Below are positions 8,787-18,739 of a DNA stretch of 64,000 nt, one piece after another (position 1 is the stretch's first letter; each line of letters starts with the position of its first letter). The translations under genes and the position numbers were made by a program. Source of the stretch: JABAAI01 sp965261955. Lineage in GTDB: Bacteria; Spirochaetota; Leptospiria; Leptospirales; Leptonemataceae. The DNA lies in contig CBDHEM010000069.1 in assembly GCA_965261955.1 (NCBI GenBank), positions 682,001 through 746,000 of the forward strand, given 5' to 3'. Below the pieces are notes generated by a model that was given only the letters and a program-made list of their open reading frames with translations, did not search any database and was not told the origin of the DNA.

Positions 8787-11700
8787 TTACTCTTGCGGAT
8801 CATAATTTAAATTAGGAGCAAGCCAACGCTCCATCTCTGAAAGGGACATTCCTTTACGTCGTGAGTAATCTTCAACTTGTTCTTTTGTGATAAGACCCAA
8901 ACCAAAGTAACGAGCTTTAGGATGGGCAAAGTAAATCCCGCTCACGGAAGCAGCTGGTAGCATAGCCATGTTCTCAGTTAGAGAGACCCCTATTTGATTG
9001 GGAGCATCTATACACCGAAAAAGGGTTTCTTTTTCGGTATGATCTGGCTGGGCAGGATATCCTGGAGCCGGACGAATACCCTGATATTTTTCTCTAATCA
9101 ATAATTCTTTACTCAAATTTTCTTCCGATGCATAACCCCAATATTTCTTACGTACCTGCTCATGCATATATTCGGCAAAAGCCTCAGCTAAACGATCAGC
9201 CAAAGCCTTAGTTAAAATACTATTGTAGTCATCATTCTTTTTTTCATAATGATCACACAATTCTTGTGCACCTATTCCTGTTGTCAGAACAAACATACCG
9301 ATGTAATCCATACAGTTACTATTTTTTGGGGCTATATAGTCCGCTAAAGAACGATTTGGCTCTCCAGCCCTTTTTTGCGCTTGCTGTCGTAGAGTATGTA
9401 AAGTTAAAAGTTTACTTTTTTTCTCTTCATCGCAAAAAATTTCTATGTCATCACCCACACTACAAGCTACAGCTAATTGAAACACACCATTAGCCTCTAG
9501 CTGCTTTCTTGTAACAATTTCATCTAAAAGAAGATTAGCATCACGAAAAAGATTTTGAGCCTCTTCTCCATATTTCGGATGTTCTAAAATGGCCGGATAT
9601 TTCATATTCATTTCCCAGCTGATAAAAAAGGGAGACCAATCTATGTAGGATCGAAGAGTTTCTAATGCAACAGAAGGCAACTTAGTTTGTCCTAGTTTTT
9701 TAGGTTTAGTGATAGAAAAAGAATCCCAATCTAGGGATAAACGATTAGCCATCGCTTTCTCTAGGCTAAGATATTTCTTTTGATCAGATCGATTTTTGTA
9801 TTGATTACGAACATTCTCATATTCTAATTTCATCTCACTCTGAAAGGCTTCCTTTTTATCTTCTGTAACTAACTTCCGTGAAACAGGAACACTACGAGAA
9901 GCGTCTAATACATGGATACTTGGGCCACTATATTGTGGCGTAATTTTTACAGCCGTATGTAATTTTGAAGTGGTCGCCCCTCCAATCAATAAAGGATAGT
10001 TTAGCTTACGACGTTCCATTTCTTTCGCAACAAAAACCATCTCATCTAAAGAAGGTGTAATCAAGCCAGAAAGGCCTATTATATCTACGCTCTCTTTTTC
10101 CGCCGTGTCCAAAATTTTTTGAGCAGATACCATTACACCAAGATCAATAATTTCAAAGTTATTACAGGCCAAAACAACACCTACAATATTTTTACCTATA
10201 TCATGTACATCGCCTTTCACTGTAGCTAATAGTATCTTACCTTGGGCACGACTCCCGCCACTTTTTTCTGCCTCTAGATATGGTTGTAAATAGGCCACGG
10301 CTTTTTTCATAACACGCGCACTTTTAACAACCTGTGGTAAAAACATCTTACCCGTGCCAAAAAGATCACCCACAATATTCATTCCGTCCATGAGGGGACC
10401 TTCAATCACGTCTATAGGACGTCCTAACTCTTGACGTGCCTCTTCTGTATCTTCTTCAATATGATCTCCAACCCCTTTAACTAAAGCATGCTGCAATCGT
10501 TCTGAAACACTTCCCTTACGCCATTCCTCTTGAGAGACGAGATTCGCTTCACCGGAATCTTCCTGCTTATATTTTTCAGCTAAAGAGATCAGACTTTCCG
10601 TTGCCTCAGAATTTTCGTTATTCTTGTTTAAAATTACATCTTCTACTTTTTGCTTTAATTCCGGCTCAATCTCTTCATAAAGGGCTAACTGACCGGCATT
10701 GACGATACCCATACATAGACCCGCTTTAATAGCATGATACAGGAAAACAGCATGTATAGCCTCTCTTATTTTTATATTCCCACGAAAAGAAAATGATATA
10801 TTGCTCACTCCGCCACTAGTTTTTACATAAGGAATATTTTCTTTGATCCATTGTACGGAAGATATAAAATCAACAGCATAGTTATTATGTTCAAGTATAC
10901 CTGTGGCAACTGTAAGTATATTGGGATCAAAAATAATATCTTCAGGGGGGAAGCCAACCTTTTCCACAAGTATAGCGTAAGCACGCTGACATATAGCTAT
11001 ACGCCTCTCAAAATTATCTGCTTGGCCATCTTCATCAAAAGCCATGACAACAATAGCCCCTCCAAAGCGACGAACAATTTGAGCTTGTTTGCAAAACACC
11101 TCTTCTCCTTCCTTTAGGCTGATTGAGTTAACGATGCATTTACCTTGGACATTTTTAAGCCCCCTTTCTATCACACTAAACTTAGAAGAATCTATCATAA
11201 TGGGAACACGAGCTACATCTGGTTCGCTTCCAACAAGTCGGAGAAATGTTTCCATGACCGCTGAGGAGTCTAGCATACCCTCATCCATATTCACATCAAT
11301 CACTTGCGCACCATTTTCTACTTGTTCACGAGCGATGGAGAGACCATCTTCTAACTGATTGGCTTGGATTAGACGAGAAAATTTTTTAGAACCAGTAACA
11401 TTCGTACGCTCCCCAATATTTACAAAATTCATATCATCTCGTAAAATGAGTGGCTCAAGACCACTCAAGCTAAGCAGAGAGCTTTTTTGCGGTATCTTTC
11501 TAGGGGGCACATTCTGCACAGCTTCAGCCATTTTCCGTATGTGATCTGGATTTGTTCCACAACAACCGCCAACCAAATTGACTAACCCTTCCCCGGCATA
11601 ATTCGCAATTTGCTTTTGTATAAACTCAGGTGTTTCATCATAGCCTCCCATCTCATTAGGAAGTCCTGCATTTGGATAAAGACTGATGGGGCAGCTTGCG

Positions 11701-12575
11701 ACTTTCGCTAGTTCCTCAAGAAAGGGACGCATCTCAGCAGAACCCAGTGCACAATTCAAACCGACACTAAGCAAGTGTGGCATATGAGAAATCGATATCC
11801 AAAAAGCCCAAGGGGTTTGCCCAGAAAGAGTCCGACCACTTTGATCAACAATAGTACCAGATATCATTACAGGCAGGCTTATATTTCTCAAAGAAAAAAT
11901 TTCTTGAATAGCATAGAGTGCTGCTTTACAGTTGAGAGTATCAAAGACTGTTTCCACAAGAAGTATGTCAACTCCACCCTCTACTAAAGCGACAATCTGT
12001 TCTGAATAACTTTCTGCCATCTCATCAAAACTAATCGCACGATAAGCGGGGTTATTTACATCTGGAGAAAGAGAAAGGGTTTTATTTGTTGGACCAATCG
12101 CACCTGCAACTAAACGAGGTCGGTCCGTTGTACTAAACTTTTCTGCAGCTTCCCTAGCCAACTGAGCGGCAACAATATTTATGTTTTTAACCTCTGCCTG
12201 CATATTGTAGTCTGCTTGAGAGATGGAGCTTGCATTGAATGTATTTGTCTCGATAATGTCTGAACCTGACTCCAAAAAATCACAATGAATACTCTTTATA
12301 ATGTCAGGTTGACTCAGTACGAGTATATCATTATTTCCTTTGAGAGATGAGCTTGTATACTTCCCAGAAAAAACTTCTCCCCTGTAGTCACTTTCTTCTA
12401 AATTGTGCCTTTGGATCATAGTGCCCATAGCACCATCCATAAGTAAAATACGATGTTTGAGTTCTTCTTTCAGCCATTCCCGACGTTTACGCCCTTCTTT
12501 AGGTAATTCAGGAACAGGAGGTTTAGGGCTTTCTTGCAAAACGTTTTGCTCTATAGATGGAGTAATTATGGACAC
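8787..12575 (-). CDS. metH: Cobalamin-dependent methionine synthase
   Basis: Transfers a methyl group from methyltetrahydrofolate to homocysteine through methylcobalamin. All four modules are present in 1262 residues (E. coli: 1227). Homocysteine domain with zinc ligands in GLNCALG (C275) and GGCCGT (C338, C339); pterin-binding domain starting FVNIGERTNVTGSKKF; B12 domain with the cobalt-ligating motif GDVHDIGKN near residues 786-795 and GLSGLITPSLDEM; and the reactivation domain with the SAM-binding RPAPGYP near residue 1166. A ~40-residue charged N-terminal extension precedes LLMDGAMGTMIQ. The 466-base upstream gap was searched for a B12-riboswitch core; none was convincing. Confidence 0.97.
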   Translation of the reverse strand: MSIITPSIEQNVLQESPKPPVPELPKEGRKRREWLKEELKHRILLMDGAMGTMIQRHNLEESDYRGEVFSGKYTSSSLKGNNDILVLSQPDIIKSIHCDFLESGSDIIETNTFNASSISQADYNMQAEVKNINIVAAQLAREAAEKFSTTDRPRLVAGAIGPTNKTLSLSPDVNNPAYRAISFDEMAESYSEQIVALVEGGVDILLVETVFDTLNCKAALYAIQEIFSLRNISLPVMISGTIVDQSGRTLSGQTPWAFWISISHMPHLLSVGLNCALGSAEMRPFLEELAKVASCPISLYPNAGLPNEMGGYDETPEFIQKQIANYAGEGLVNLVGGCCGTNPDHIRKMAEAVQNVPPRKIPQKSSLLSLSGLEPLILRDDMNFVNIGERTNVTGSKKFSRLIQANQLEDGLSIAREQVENGAQVIDVNMDEGMLDSSAVMETFLRLVGSEPDVARVPIMIDSSKFSVIERGLKNVQGKCIVNSISLKEGEEVFCKQAQIVRRFGGAIVVMAFDEDGQADNFERRIAICQRAYAILVEKVGFPPEDIIFDPNILTVATGILEHNNYAVDFISSVQWIKENIPYVKTSGGVSNISFSFRGNIKIREAIHAVFLYHAIKAGLCMGIVNAGQLALYEEIEPELKQKVEDVILNKNNENSEATESLISLAEKYKQEDSGEANLVSQEEWRKGSVSERLQHALVKGVGDHIEEDTEEARQELGRPIDVIEGPLMDGMNIVGDLFGTGKMFLPQVVKSARVMKKAVAYLQPYLEAEKSGGSRAQGKILLATVKGDVHDIGKNIVGVVLACNNFEIIDLGVMVSAQKILDTAEKESVDIIGLSGLITPSLDEMVFVAKEMERRKLNYPLLIGGATTSKLHTAVKITPQYSGPSIHVLDASRSVPVSRKLVTEDKKEAFQSEMKLEYENVRNQYKNRSDQKKYLSLEKAMANRLSLDWDSFSITKPKKLGQTKLPSVALETLRSYIDWSPFFISWEMNMKYPAILEHPKYGEEAQNLFRDANLLLDEIVTRKQLEANGVFQLAVACSVGDDIEIFCDEEKKSKLLTLHTLRQQAQKRAGEPNRSLADYIAPKNSNCMDYIGMFVLTTGIGAQELCDHYEKKNDDYNSILTKALADRLAEAFAEYMHEQVRKKYWGYASEENLSKELLIREKYQGIRPAPGYPAQPDHTEKETLFRCIDAPNQIGVSLTENMAMLPAASVSGIYFAHPKARYFGLGLITKEQVEDYSRRKGMSLSEMERWLAPNLNYDPQE

Positions 12576-13041
12576 GGCTTATATCTATAGCTCAACACTT
12601 ATAACTCATACTATCAATATAAAACCAAAAAAAAGTTTGTCTATGAAACATAGAAATTATGATAAAACTACGGAATATTCTAATGTATGGTACAAGCTAT
12701 TATTTTTCTTCTCTTCATAAATGACAAGGCTAGAAAGAGAGAAAAGAAGCGACACTTCCCCTTCCTACCCCGACTTAAATTATTTCATTGTCAACCTATT
12801 TTAGCTTCCCTTCCTTTTCAAATCAGAGAACAGAACACTACTCCTTTCTTGGGATAGGTTAACATTTCACTCAATATTTGAAACACATGAATTTACTGGG
12901 AAGGTCACAGGAGAGCATTCTAAAAATATAGTAGACACTCTTAACAAGCATATCGAATATACGCCCGTAGTGACTGGCTTTAACTGAGAGTCAACTACCT
13001 TCGTTAGAAGCAACCTTAAGGCTTGTAACTTACAAAAGGAA
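12576..13041. other. Intergenic region between metH and the methyltransferase
   Basis: Divergent spacer that must hold promoters for both genes. No cobalamin-riboswitch core (GCCACTG, AGCCAGGAGACC) was found. TTTACTGGGAAGGTCA near 12886 weakly resembles the IS3-type end at 16022 and 19763. Nothing else recognised. Confidence 0.35.
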
Positions 13042-13824
13042 ATGTCGCCGGTCTCTAATATTCCTGATAATCTTAGCTATGAGTTTAATGAATTTAAGGC
13101 GGTTGATTATCTTAAAGAATACTATGATGAAATAGAAGAAGAGAATGAGTTCTTGCTTCGTTGTTATCATAAATTCTATTCTAACCTAACTCCTAAAGAC
13201 AAGCTTATAGAGATAGGGGGAGGACCAACTATCTATTCTCTAATCAGTGCTTGCACCAAAGTAAAACAAATTATTTTTGCTGAATACAACCGTAAAAACA
13301 GAGAAGCCGTAGCTGACTGGACAAAAAACACACCAGAAGCATATAATTGGGATCCATATTTTCAATTTGTTGGCAAGCTTGAAAAACAGCAAAACAAGAA
13401 CGTAACAAATATGGAAATAGAGGCGATAAAGAAGCGTTTGCGCTCTTGCATCACTCAAATTGTATCTTGCAATCTATTAGCCAAACAGCCTTTAGAATCT
13501 TACGGAAAAGAAAGTTTCGATGTGGTCTCCAGCAACTTTTGTCCTGAGTCTATTACTGATAAAAAAGACATGTTTACGATAGCCATTGAAAATGTTCTTT
13601 CTTTAGTGAAGGCAAAAGGATATTTGCTATTGAGTATGTTGAGGGGAGCCTATTATTATAAAGTAGGCAACATGCATTTCCCCGCCTATAAAATTGATAA
13701 GATTGATATCAAAAACCTTTTAAAAAGCTATTCCTATAGCGATATTGAAATTGATTGTACAGATGCCACTCTAGATGATAAAGGCTATGAAGGTCTTATG
13801 GTAATCAGTGCAAGAAAAGCATGA
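13042..13824 (+). CDS. NNMT/PNMT/TEMT-family SAM-dependent methyltransferase
   Basis: 260 residues. The family signature of nicotinamide/phenylethanolamine/thioether methyltransferases is clear: an N-terminal FKAVDYLKEYYDE segment, SAM motif I LIEIGGGPTIYSL (55-67), IIFAEYNRKNREAVADW, AYNWDPYFQFV, the RLRSCITQIVSCNLL block, VVSSNFCPESITDKKDMF and a glycine-poor motif near YLLLSMLRGAYYYKVGNMHF. The substrate is probably a small amine, but the sequence does not tell which. The family is mainly animal, with scattered bacterial members. Start at 13042 is supported by AAAAGG three bases upstream. Stand-alone gene, flanked downstream by IS debris; transfer is plausible. Confidence 0.8.
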   Translation: MSPVSNIPDNLSYEFNEFKAVDYLKEYYDEIEEENEFLLRCYHKFYSNLTPKDKLIEIGGGPTIYSLISACTKVKQIIFAEYNRKNREAVADWTKNTPEAYNWDPYFQFVGKLEKQQNKNVTNMEIEAIKKRLRSCITQIVSCNLLAKQPLESYGKESFDVVSSNFCPESITDKKDMFTIAIENVLSLVKAKGYLLLSMLRGAYYYKVGNMHFPAYKIDKIDIKNLLKSYSYSDIEIDCTDATLDDKGYEGLMVISARKA

Positions 13825-14017
13825 GAGCTAATCGTTACAATATCGCATAGAACCAAGCGGGCCATAAAATTGGTAAAAATATTAGGTGAAAAATAAAGCC
13901 ACAAAAGCGAGTGGTAATAAAAATGTACAAGATTTTGTTCGAGGTGCCGGTCTTAAAAGTGCTTGTACTCATGGGCTATTTTCTTGCATAATAACGACGT
14001 GGGTAATAAATTTCAAG
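13825..14017. other. Spacer between methyltransferase and IS5 relic
   Basis: About 190 bases with no recognisable gene. It may hold the eroded left end of the IS5-like element; I could not identify an inverted repeat. Confidence 0.3.
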
Positions 14018-14740
14018 GATTCTGAACGCACTTTGGGATGAGATCAAAGCTCTTCTTCCTAAGGCTAAGAAAAAAATAGAAGATGGACGCCTTCGTTGTT
14101 GCGACAGGGAAATTACAGAAGGTATAGTCTACAAATTAAAAACAGGTTATCATCGGAGAGCTATACCCAAGGAGTTTCCATCAGGAAACTGTTGCAAAAA
14201 GTAAGAGAGACGAAAGCAAATGCTGTAAAACACCGATTTAAGGTATCCTTAGAAGGTTAACTTCCTCTTTTTTTACATTTTGCAACAGTCCCACCAGGAC
14301 AAACTTGCCATTTTGCCATCGGAGGCTTCAGGAATGACAAAGGCAAGGTGTCTTCGATAGAAGACATAAAAGAATTCATAAAAAAATTCTGAAATTTTAT
14401 GACAGGGAAAAAGATATAAACTGGGAATGGACAGCTCTGGATAAAGGTTATGACTGCCAAAAGTTAGGGGAGGAAATGCATAAAAGAGGTCTACGTGAGC
14501 ATATCCCAAAGCGAGCTATAGTATGTACAGGAAGAAGCTCTGGTAAAAAACATAAATCAAAGCATTGGGTTGTAGAAAGAACTCACAGCTAGCACGATTA
14601 TTTTCGGGTTCACTTGATACGATGGGAGGTAAAGAGTGAAAACCATCTTGCTTTGCCTCAGCTCTCTTGTGCATTTATTTTATAGGCGATGGCTACAAAA
14701 GAGCCTTTTGAGACCGGCTCTTAGTACACTACAACTTTTT
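14018..14740 (+). pseudogene. Degenerate IS5-family transposase, interrupted
   Basis: Translation in shifting frames gives an IS5-type DDE transposase: LWDEIKALLPKAKKKIEDGR, RCCDREITEGIVYKLKTGYH, RRAIPKEFPSG, then after a ~110-bp insertion a short TCH segment, and later WTALDKGYDCQKLGEEM (second catalytic Asp region), GLREHIPKRAI and KHWVVERTHS (the Glu of ERT) followed by a C-terminal helical tail. Stops and frameshifts are present near 14391 and 14590, so it is dead. A copy of the 108-bp inverted-repeat element sits inside it. The relic abuts the truncated glycosyltransferase gene. Confidence 0.8.
14184..14292. mobile_element. ~109-bp inverted-repeat element, copy 3, inside the IS5 relic
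   Basis: Ends GGAAACTGTTGCAAAAA and TTTTGCAACAGTCCC are complementary. CCATCAGGA (14178-14186) and CCACCAGGA (14291-14299) flank it as an imperfect direct repeat, and the transposase reading resumes on the other side, so the element inserted into the transposase gene. Confidence 0.75.
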
Positions 14741-14743
14741 ATA

Positions 14744-15853
14744 TTACCAGAGGTGAGTTGTCGCATAAAACTTACTAAATAGTAAATAGCCTGTAATCAG
14801 TAAAAATATAATTCCTGTGAAAAAATTAACAAGATTTTGATTTATTCGAGAAAAGCCTACGCCAAGGAGTATACTGATCGGCGGCAATAAACCCAGTAAA
14901 TAGCGAGGGAAAAGTATATCTACCCTTAGAATGGAATAAATCAAAGGTAAAGCAAAGCCAAATAGTATCCAAAAAGAAAGCAGTTGAAGGGAACGCGTAT
15001 AAACTTTGAACTTGTATGATTTTAGGAAAAAGGAAGTAATGCTCCATAACAATACAAGAGAAAAGAATACAATTAACCAATCTCGGACGTAAACCCATAC
15101 AAAAAAATCTTTTAAATAAAAAATTTTTACATGCCATACCTTTTCAGGTATCCAAAATTTCTTTATTTTCGATGCTACCGATATCTTGTATAGGCTAGGA
15201 ATACAGCTAATAAAAATAGCAAACATACTTATTAGAATAGCTACTAGTTTTTTTTGGGTTCTCTTATGTTTTAAAAACCAGAATATAAAAAAGCAGGCCT
15301 GAGAAAAAATAAGGGGATAGGCATAAAAGTGAGAGTTGAGCATAAACATAGAGGCAATTATATAGGATACAAGCGTAAGATAGTTTATTTTTTTATTTTT
15401 GATTAGTTTATAAAAGAGGTAAAAACTGAGCGTTGTCGATAGGTAGAATAGCGCATAAACTCTTGCTTCTTGCGACATTGTAATATGTTTTACAGTGACA
15501 GAAGTAATGAAGAGAGTATAAACAGCCACCTTGCGATTAAAAAACTCGCGAGCACAAAGATAAATGGCAAGAACTCCAAATAGACCAAATACTACAGACA
15601 AACTTCGAAGGGAAAGAATAGATTTACCAAATATTTTTAACCATACCCACAAACTCATATAATATAGATTGGGATGTACAACGTCTCCTTCTATGTTTTT
15701 TTTCATTTCAGAAAAGGAAAGAGAGGGGTTGGCAACCGAAAGTGAGTAGTCTTCATCCAACCACAACCCTCGGTTGTCTATCCCATAGAATCTTGTTACG
15801 AGAATAAAAAGCAAGCTTAGCAATAATAATACGCTTAGGGTCTGGGTTTTCAT
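14744..15853 (-). CDS. Multi-pass glycosyltransferase, GT39/ArnT-like, probably truncated
   Basis: 369 residues with about ten hydrophobic segments. The N-terminus has the GT-C hallmark of an acidic pair after the first membrane helix (LWLDEDYSLS), then HPNLYYMSLWVWLKIFG, LRSLSVVFGLFG and ISQEARVY-type MSQEARVYALF, as in dolichyl- or undecaprenyl-phosphate-sugar mannosyltransferase-like proteins. It would move a sugar from a lipid carrier to an acceptor on the outer face of the inner membrane. Family members are usually 450-550 residues with a C-terminal periplasmic domain; here the ORF stops soon after FPRYLLGLLPPISILLG and one more helix, right beside the IS5 relic, so 3' truncation is likely. 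Confidence 0.7.
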   Translation of the reverse strand: MKTQTLSVLLLLSLLFILVTRFYGIDNRGLWLDEDYSLSVANPSLSFSEMKKNIEGDVVHPNLYYMSLWVWLKIFGKSILSLRSLSVVFGLFGVLAIYLCAREFFNRKVAVYTLFITSVTVKHITMSQEARVYALFYLSTTLSFYLFYKLIKNKKINYLTLVSYIIASMFMLNSHFYAYPLIFSQACFFIFWFLKHKRTQKKLVAILISMFAIFISCIPSLYKISVASKIKKFWIPEKVWHVKIFYLKDFFVWVYVRDWLIVFFSLVLLWSITSFFLKSYKFKVYTRSLQLLSFWILFGFALPLIYSILRVDILFPRYLLGLLPPISILLGVGFSRINQNLVNFFTGIIFLLITGYLLFSKFYATTHLW

Positions 15854-15976
15854 TGCATTAACCGATTTAGTACGACAGATTCAATCGTAAAGTCAATTCC
15901 AAAATAATGTAGCTATACATCAAAGGGTCAAACAATTAAAATTTGCTATAAATGAGTTAACCATTAAACATCATAT

Positions 15977-16022
15977 TCAAAAAAAGCTAAAAAGGACTGT
16001 ACAAAATATTAGGGGAAGGTCA
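15977..16022 (+). mobile_element. Solo IS3-type right end (relic)
   Basis: A poly-A/AGCTAA stretch followed by GGACTGTACAAAATATTAG and GGGAAGGTCA. It is about 80% like the segment at 19718-19763, which ends an IS3-family element. No transposase is attached. The remaining ~150 bases between the glycosyltransferase and gltX hold nothing recognisable. Confidence 0.5.
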
Positions 16023-16051
16023 CTCTATTGGTCAATTAGTTTCTTATGATT

Positions 16052-17611
16052 CTATTCTTTTTGATGAGTCCAGATATGTTTTGTTTTTTGTAACCTTTGG
16101 ATAACACGTTCATATCCAAGTATAGAAAAAAGGATAGGTAATTCTAAGCCTTCCATTGTCCCAGTTGTTGCAATGCGAATAGGCATAAAAAGTAAGCGTC
16201 CTTTAGCTTGTGATTCCTTTCCAACTTTTTTTATTATTTGTGTAAAATCTTCAGGCTTTTGCGGTTTTTCTTTTTGAAGAATCAATAAAAATGAGTGAAT
16301 AACTTTTTCCGAAAGAACTTCTAAGAGAAGCTCTTGGGCTTTTTTATCTTTGATTTCGATTTTTTCTTGGAAAAGTTCTTTGAGATAAGGGATAGATTCA
16401 GCAAAAGTATAGAGATATTTACGAACACAATCAAATCCATGTTGTATTTTTTTTTCATCATTTTGAAGTAAAATATTTAATTCTGGATCTCGCTTGAGCC
16501 ATTTTTCTTCTTCCTTCCAAATTTCTTCTATGGGTAGCTCTCGCATGTACAAATTGTTTAACCAATTCAGTTTTGATTTTTTATTTATACTGTTTTTTAA
16601 TTCTTCCATACTAAGTATTTCTGAGTTGATTTCTTTAGAATCTTTCTCGTCGATTAGGAAAAAATCAAACATAGCTGGACTTTTTGAGCAATGAACTATT
16701 TCAAATTTTTCACCTAACTTTTTCCCGGGCATAAATTCAACAGAATCACGAGGGTACCATCCTAGGAGAGACATATAATTTACAAAAGCTTGGGGATGAT
16801 AGCCCATATCACGAAAGAGTAATATGGATGTGGCCCCTCGTCGTTTTGAAAGTTTTTTATGATCGTTGCCTACAATTTCGGAAATATGCGCATATTGTGG
16901 AAGAGCTAGATCTAGGGCATGATGTATTAAAATTTGACGAGGTGTGTTCGACAGGTGTCCTACCCCACGTATAACATGGCTAATTTTCATCTCATAGTCA
17001 TCTATGACAACGGCATAATTATATGAAGGGAAGCCGTTGGATTTTAAAATAATAAAGTCACCGATTAAGCTTGGATTAAATTTAATTTTACCTTGGACAA
17101 GGTCTTCCACTATAATTTCTTTCTCTGTATTTGTTTGGAAGCGAATTACATAATTTTGTGTCGCCCCTTGCCTTTGAATAATTTCTTCTTTTGAAAGATT
17201 ACGGCATTTTCCGTCATATGTATATGGTTTCCCAAGTACCTTTGCATGTTCTTGTTTCATTTGTAATTCTTCATTTGTGCAAAAGCATGGGTAAGCTAAT
17301 TTTTTTGTGAGCAATTGTTTTGTATATTTTTCATAGCATTGTAAGCGTTCCGATTGGCGATAGGGTTCAAAGGGACCTTTTTTTTGAGGACTTTCATCTG
17401 CTCGTATGTTAAGCCAATCTAGAGATTCTAATATATTCTTCTCTGATTGAGATGAAGAGCGCTCTTGGTCGGTATCTTCAACTCGGAGAATAAAAGAACC
17501 GTTATTGGCACGAGCATATAGATAATTAAAAAGCGCCGTACGTGCTCCTCCTACGTGTAAATATCCCGTTGGTGATGGAGCAAAACGAGTACGAACTGAG
17601 TTGGATGCCAT
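16052..17611 (-). CDS. gltX: Glutamate-tRNA ligase
   Basis: Class I aminoacyl-tRNA synthetase charging tRNA-Glu. Starting at the ATG at 17611, the protein opens MASNSVRTRFAPSPTGYLHV, with the HIGH-type motif GYLHVGG at residues 16-22; the longer frame up to 17656 would add 15 residues before this and is not needed. Further motifs: ALFNYLYAR, LRVEDTDQERS, the CFCTNEE zinc-loop-like segment, VIDDYEMKISHVIRG, and the KMSKS-equivalent KKLSKRRG near residue 250. The C-terminal anticodon-binding domain is helical and complete. Length of 519 residues is slightly above the usual 470-490, with Lys/Glu-rich insertions in the C-terminal half. Confidence 0.95.
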   Translation of the reverse strand: MASNSVRTRFAPSPTGYLHVGGARTALFNYLYARANNGSFILRVEDTDQERSSSQSEKNILESLDWLNIRADESPQKKGPFEPYRQSERLQCYEKYTKQLLTKKLAYPCFCTNEELQMKQEHAKVLGKPYTYDGKCRNLSKEEIIQRQGATQNYVIRFQTNTEKEIIVEDLVQGKIKFNPSLIGDFIILKSNGFPSYNYAVVIDDYEMKISHVIRGVGHLSNTPRQILIHHALDLALPQYAHISEIVGNDHKKLSKRRGATSILLFRDMGYHPQAFVNYMSLLGWYPRDSVEFMPGKKLGEKFEIVHCSKSPAMFDFFLIDEKDSKEINSEILSMEELKNSINKKSKLNWLNNLYMRELPIEEIWKEEEKWLKRDPELNILLQNDEKKIQHGFDCVRKYLYTFAESIPYLKELFQEKIEIKDKKAQELLLEVLSEKVIHSFLLILQKEKPQKPEDFTQIIKKVGKESQAKGRLLFMPIRIATTGTMEGLELPILFSILGYERVIQRLQKTKHIWTHQKE

Positions 17612-17919
17612 GGTGAAGTCCCACTCTGTATGGCAGATATCGCTATGGCTTGCCAAGCAATAAATTTATTCTAACTTTCAGTACTGTGGAGTGCCTCCTA
17701 CTTATGGAAAAAGTTATCATCTTTTCTATCTATAGGATTATTCAGGATTATTTCATAAGTATTATTCCCGGCATTATACCATGTGTTTTCATATATCTTT
17801 TGTCGTAACATAAGCATGGCTTCAGATTTGGTGACGTGCCATTTCCTCCAAAAGAGTGGACAGTCTACTTTAAGTTGTGGAGGAAGAGAACACGGGTTTT
17901 ATGACATGGGTTTTATAAT

Positions 17920-18420
17920 ATGGAAACAAACACTATCAAGGCGTCAGCTAAACGCTATGATGAACAATTTCAGAAGGATGCGGTTAGACTTTACTGGATC
18001 AAAAATAAGCTTTTAGCAAAAGAGGTCATGAAGCTTTTGAGATCTCTGAAGCTACACTCTATAAAATGGCGTAGGAAATATGAGTTTAATAACGTTGATC
18101 CTAATCGTTCTATAGAGGTGGAATTGTCTAGGCTTGCAAAGAGAATTCCAAACTTCGTCAAGAAAGGGATATCTTAAAAAAGTCAGTAGCCATTTTCATC
18201 AAACCACAGAAATGAAGTTTCAATTTATTAAGAAACATCGCTCCTCATTTCCTGTGCAGAAAATGTGTTCTTTATTAACGATTTCAAGGAGCGGTTTTAA
18301 TGTTTGGGTAAAACATAAAACAAATAAAAGGGCTTTCGAGACACAAAAACTTGAGAATATGATTAGAGATATTTTTCATAAGTTTAAGGGTATTTATGGT
18401 TCTCCAAGGATTACGTCCAA
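17920..18420 (+). pseudogene. IS3-family transposase remnant (OrfA and 5' OrfB)
   Basis: OrfA begins METNTIKASAKRYDEQFQKD and continues AVRLYWIKNKLLAKEVMKLL...HSIKWRRKY, the helix-turn-helix of IS3 transposases. After a frameshift near 18150 the reading continues LQREFQTSSRKGYLKKVSSHF (leucine-zipper/LKKA region) and into OrfB: EMKFQFIKKHRSSFPVQKMC, LTISRSGFNVW and FKGIYGSPRI. It then runs into the repeat array at about 18420. The DDE catalytic domain is absent, so it cannot transpose on its own. Confidence 0.8.
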
Positions 18421-18660
18421 ATTGCAAGGGAGGCTTTGCGATTGGGAGGGTTTACCTAAAAGAGAGCTTTGCTGAAGCAAAGCCCACGATTTTAAGGGCG
18501 CGAAAAAGCCAAGGTTGGGGAGGCTTGCTCATGTTTGGAGGCGTTCGTGGTAGGTTTTGCGAGTGGAAAGTTTGCCTATGTAAGGGAGGCTTTGCTGGAG
18601 CAAAGCTCCCGATTCTGAGGGCGCGAAAAAGGCAAGGCTTCCACGTGAGAAACAAGTAAG
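18421..18660 (+). repeat. A-module repeats (two copies)
   Basis: Two copies of the A module: a GCTTTGCT-loop-AGCAAAGC hairpin followed by CGATTTTAAGGGCGCGAAAA and a GGCAAGGCT-like stretch. Same module as the tandem array at 45060-45905. It interrupts the IS3 OrfB. Confidence 0.8.
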
Positions 18661-18739
18661 GCTTATTTTTACCCAATTGTAGCAAAACAAAGCCCGGTCC
18701 TCACCAGAAGCGTCGCTTTTATCGCAAAAACAAGCAAAG

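Noticed and set aside
12576..13041. Cobalamin or SAM riboswitch upstream of metH
   Set aside because: The conserved cobalamin-box and SAM-riboswitch core sequences could not be found on the minus strand.
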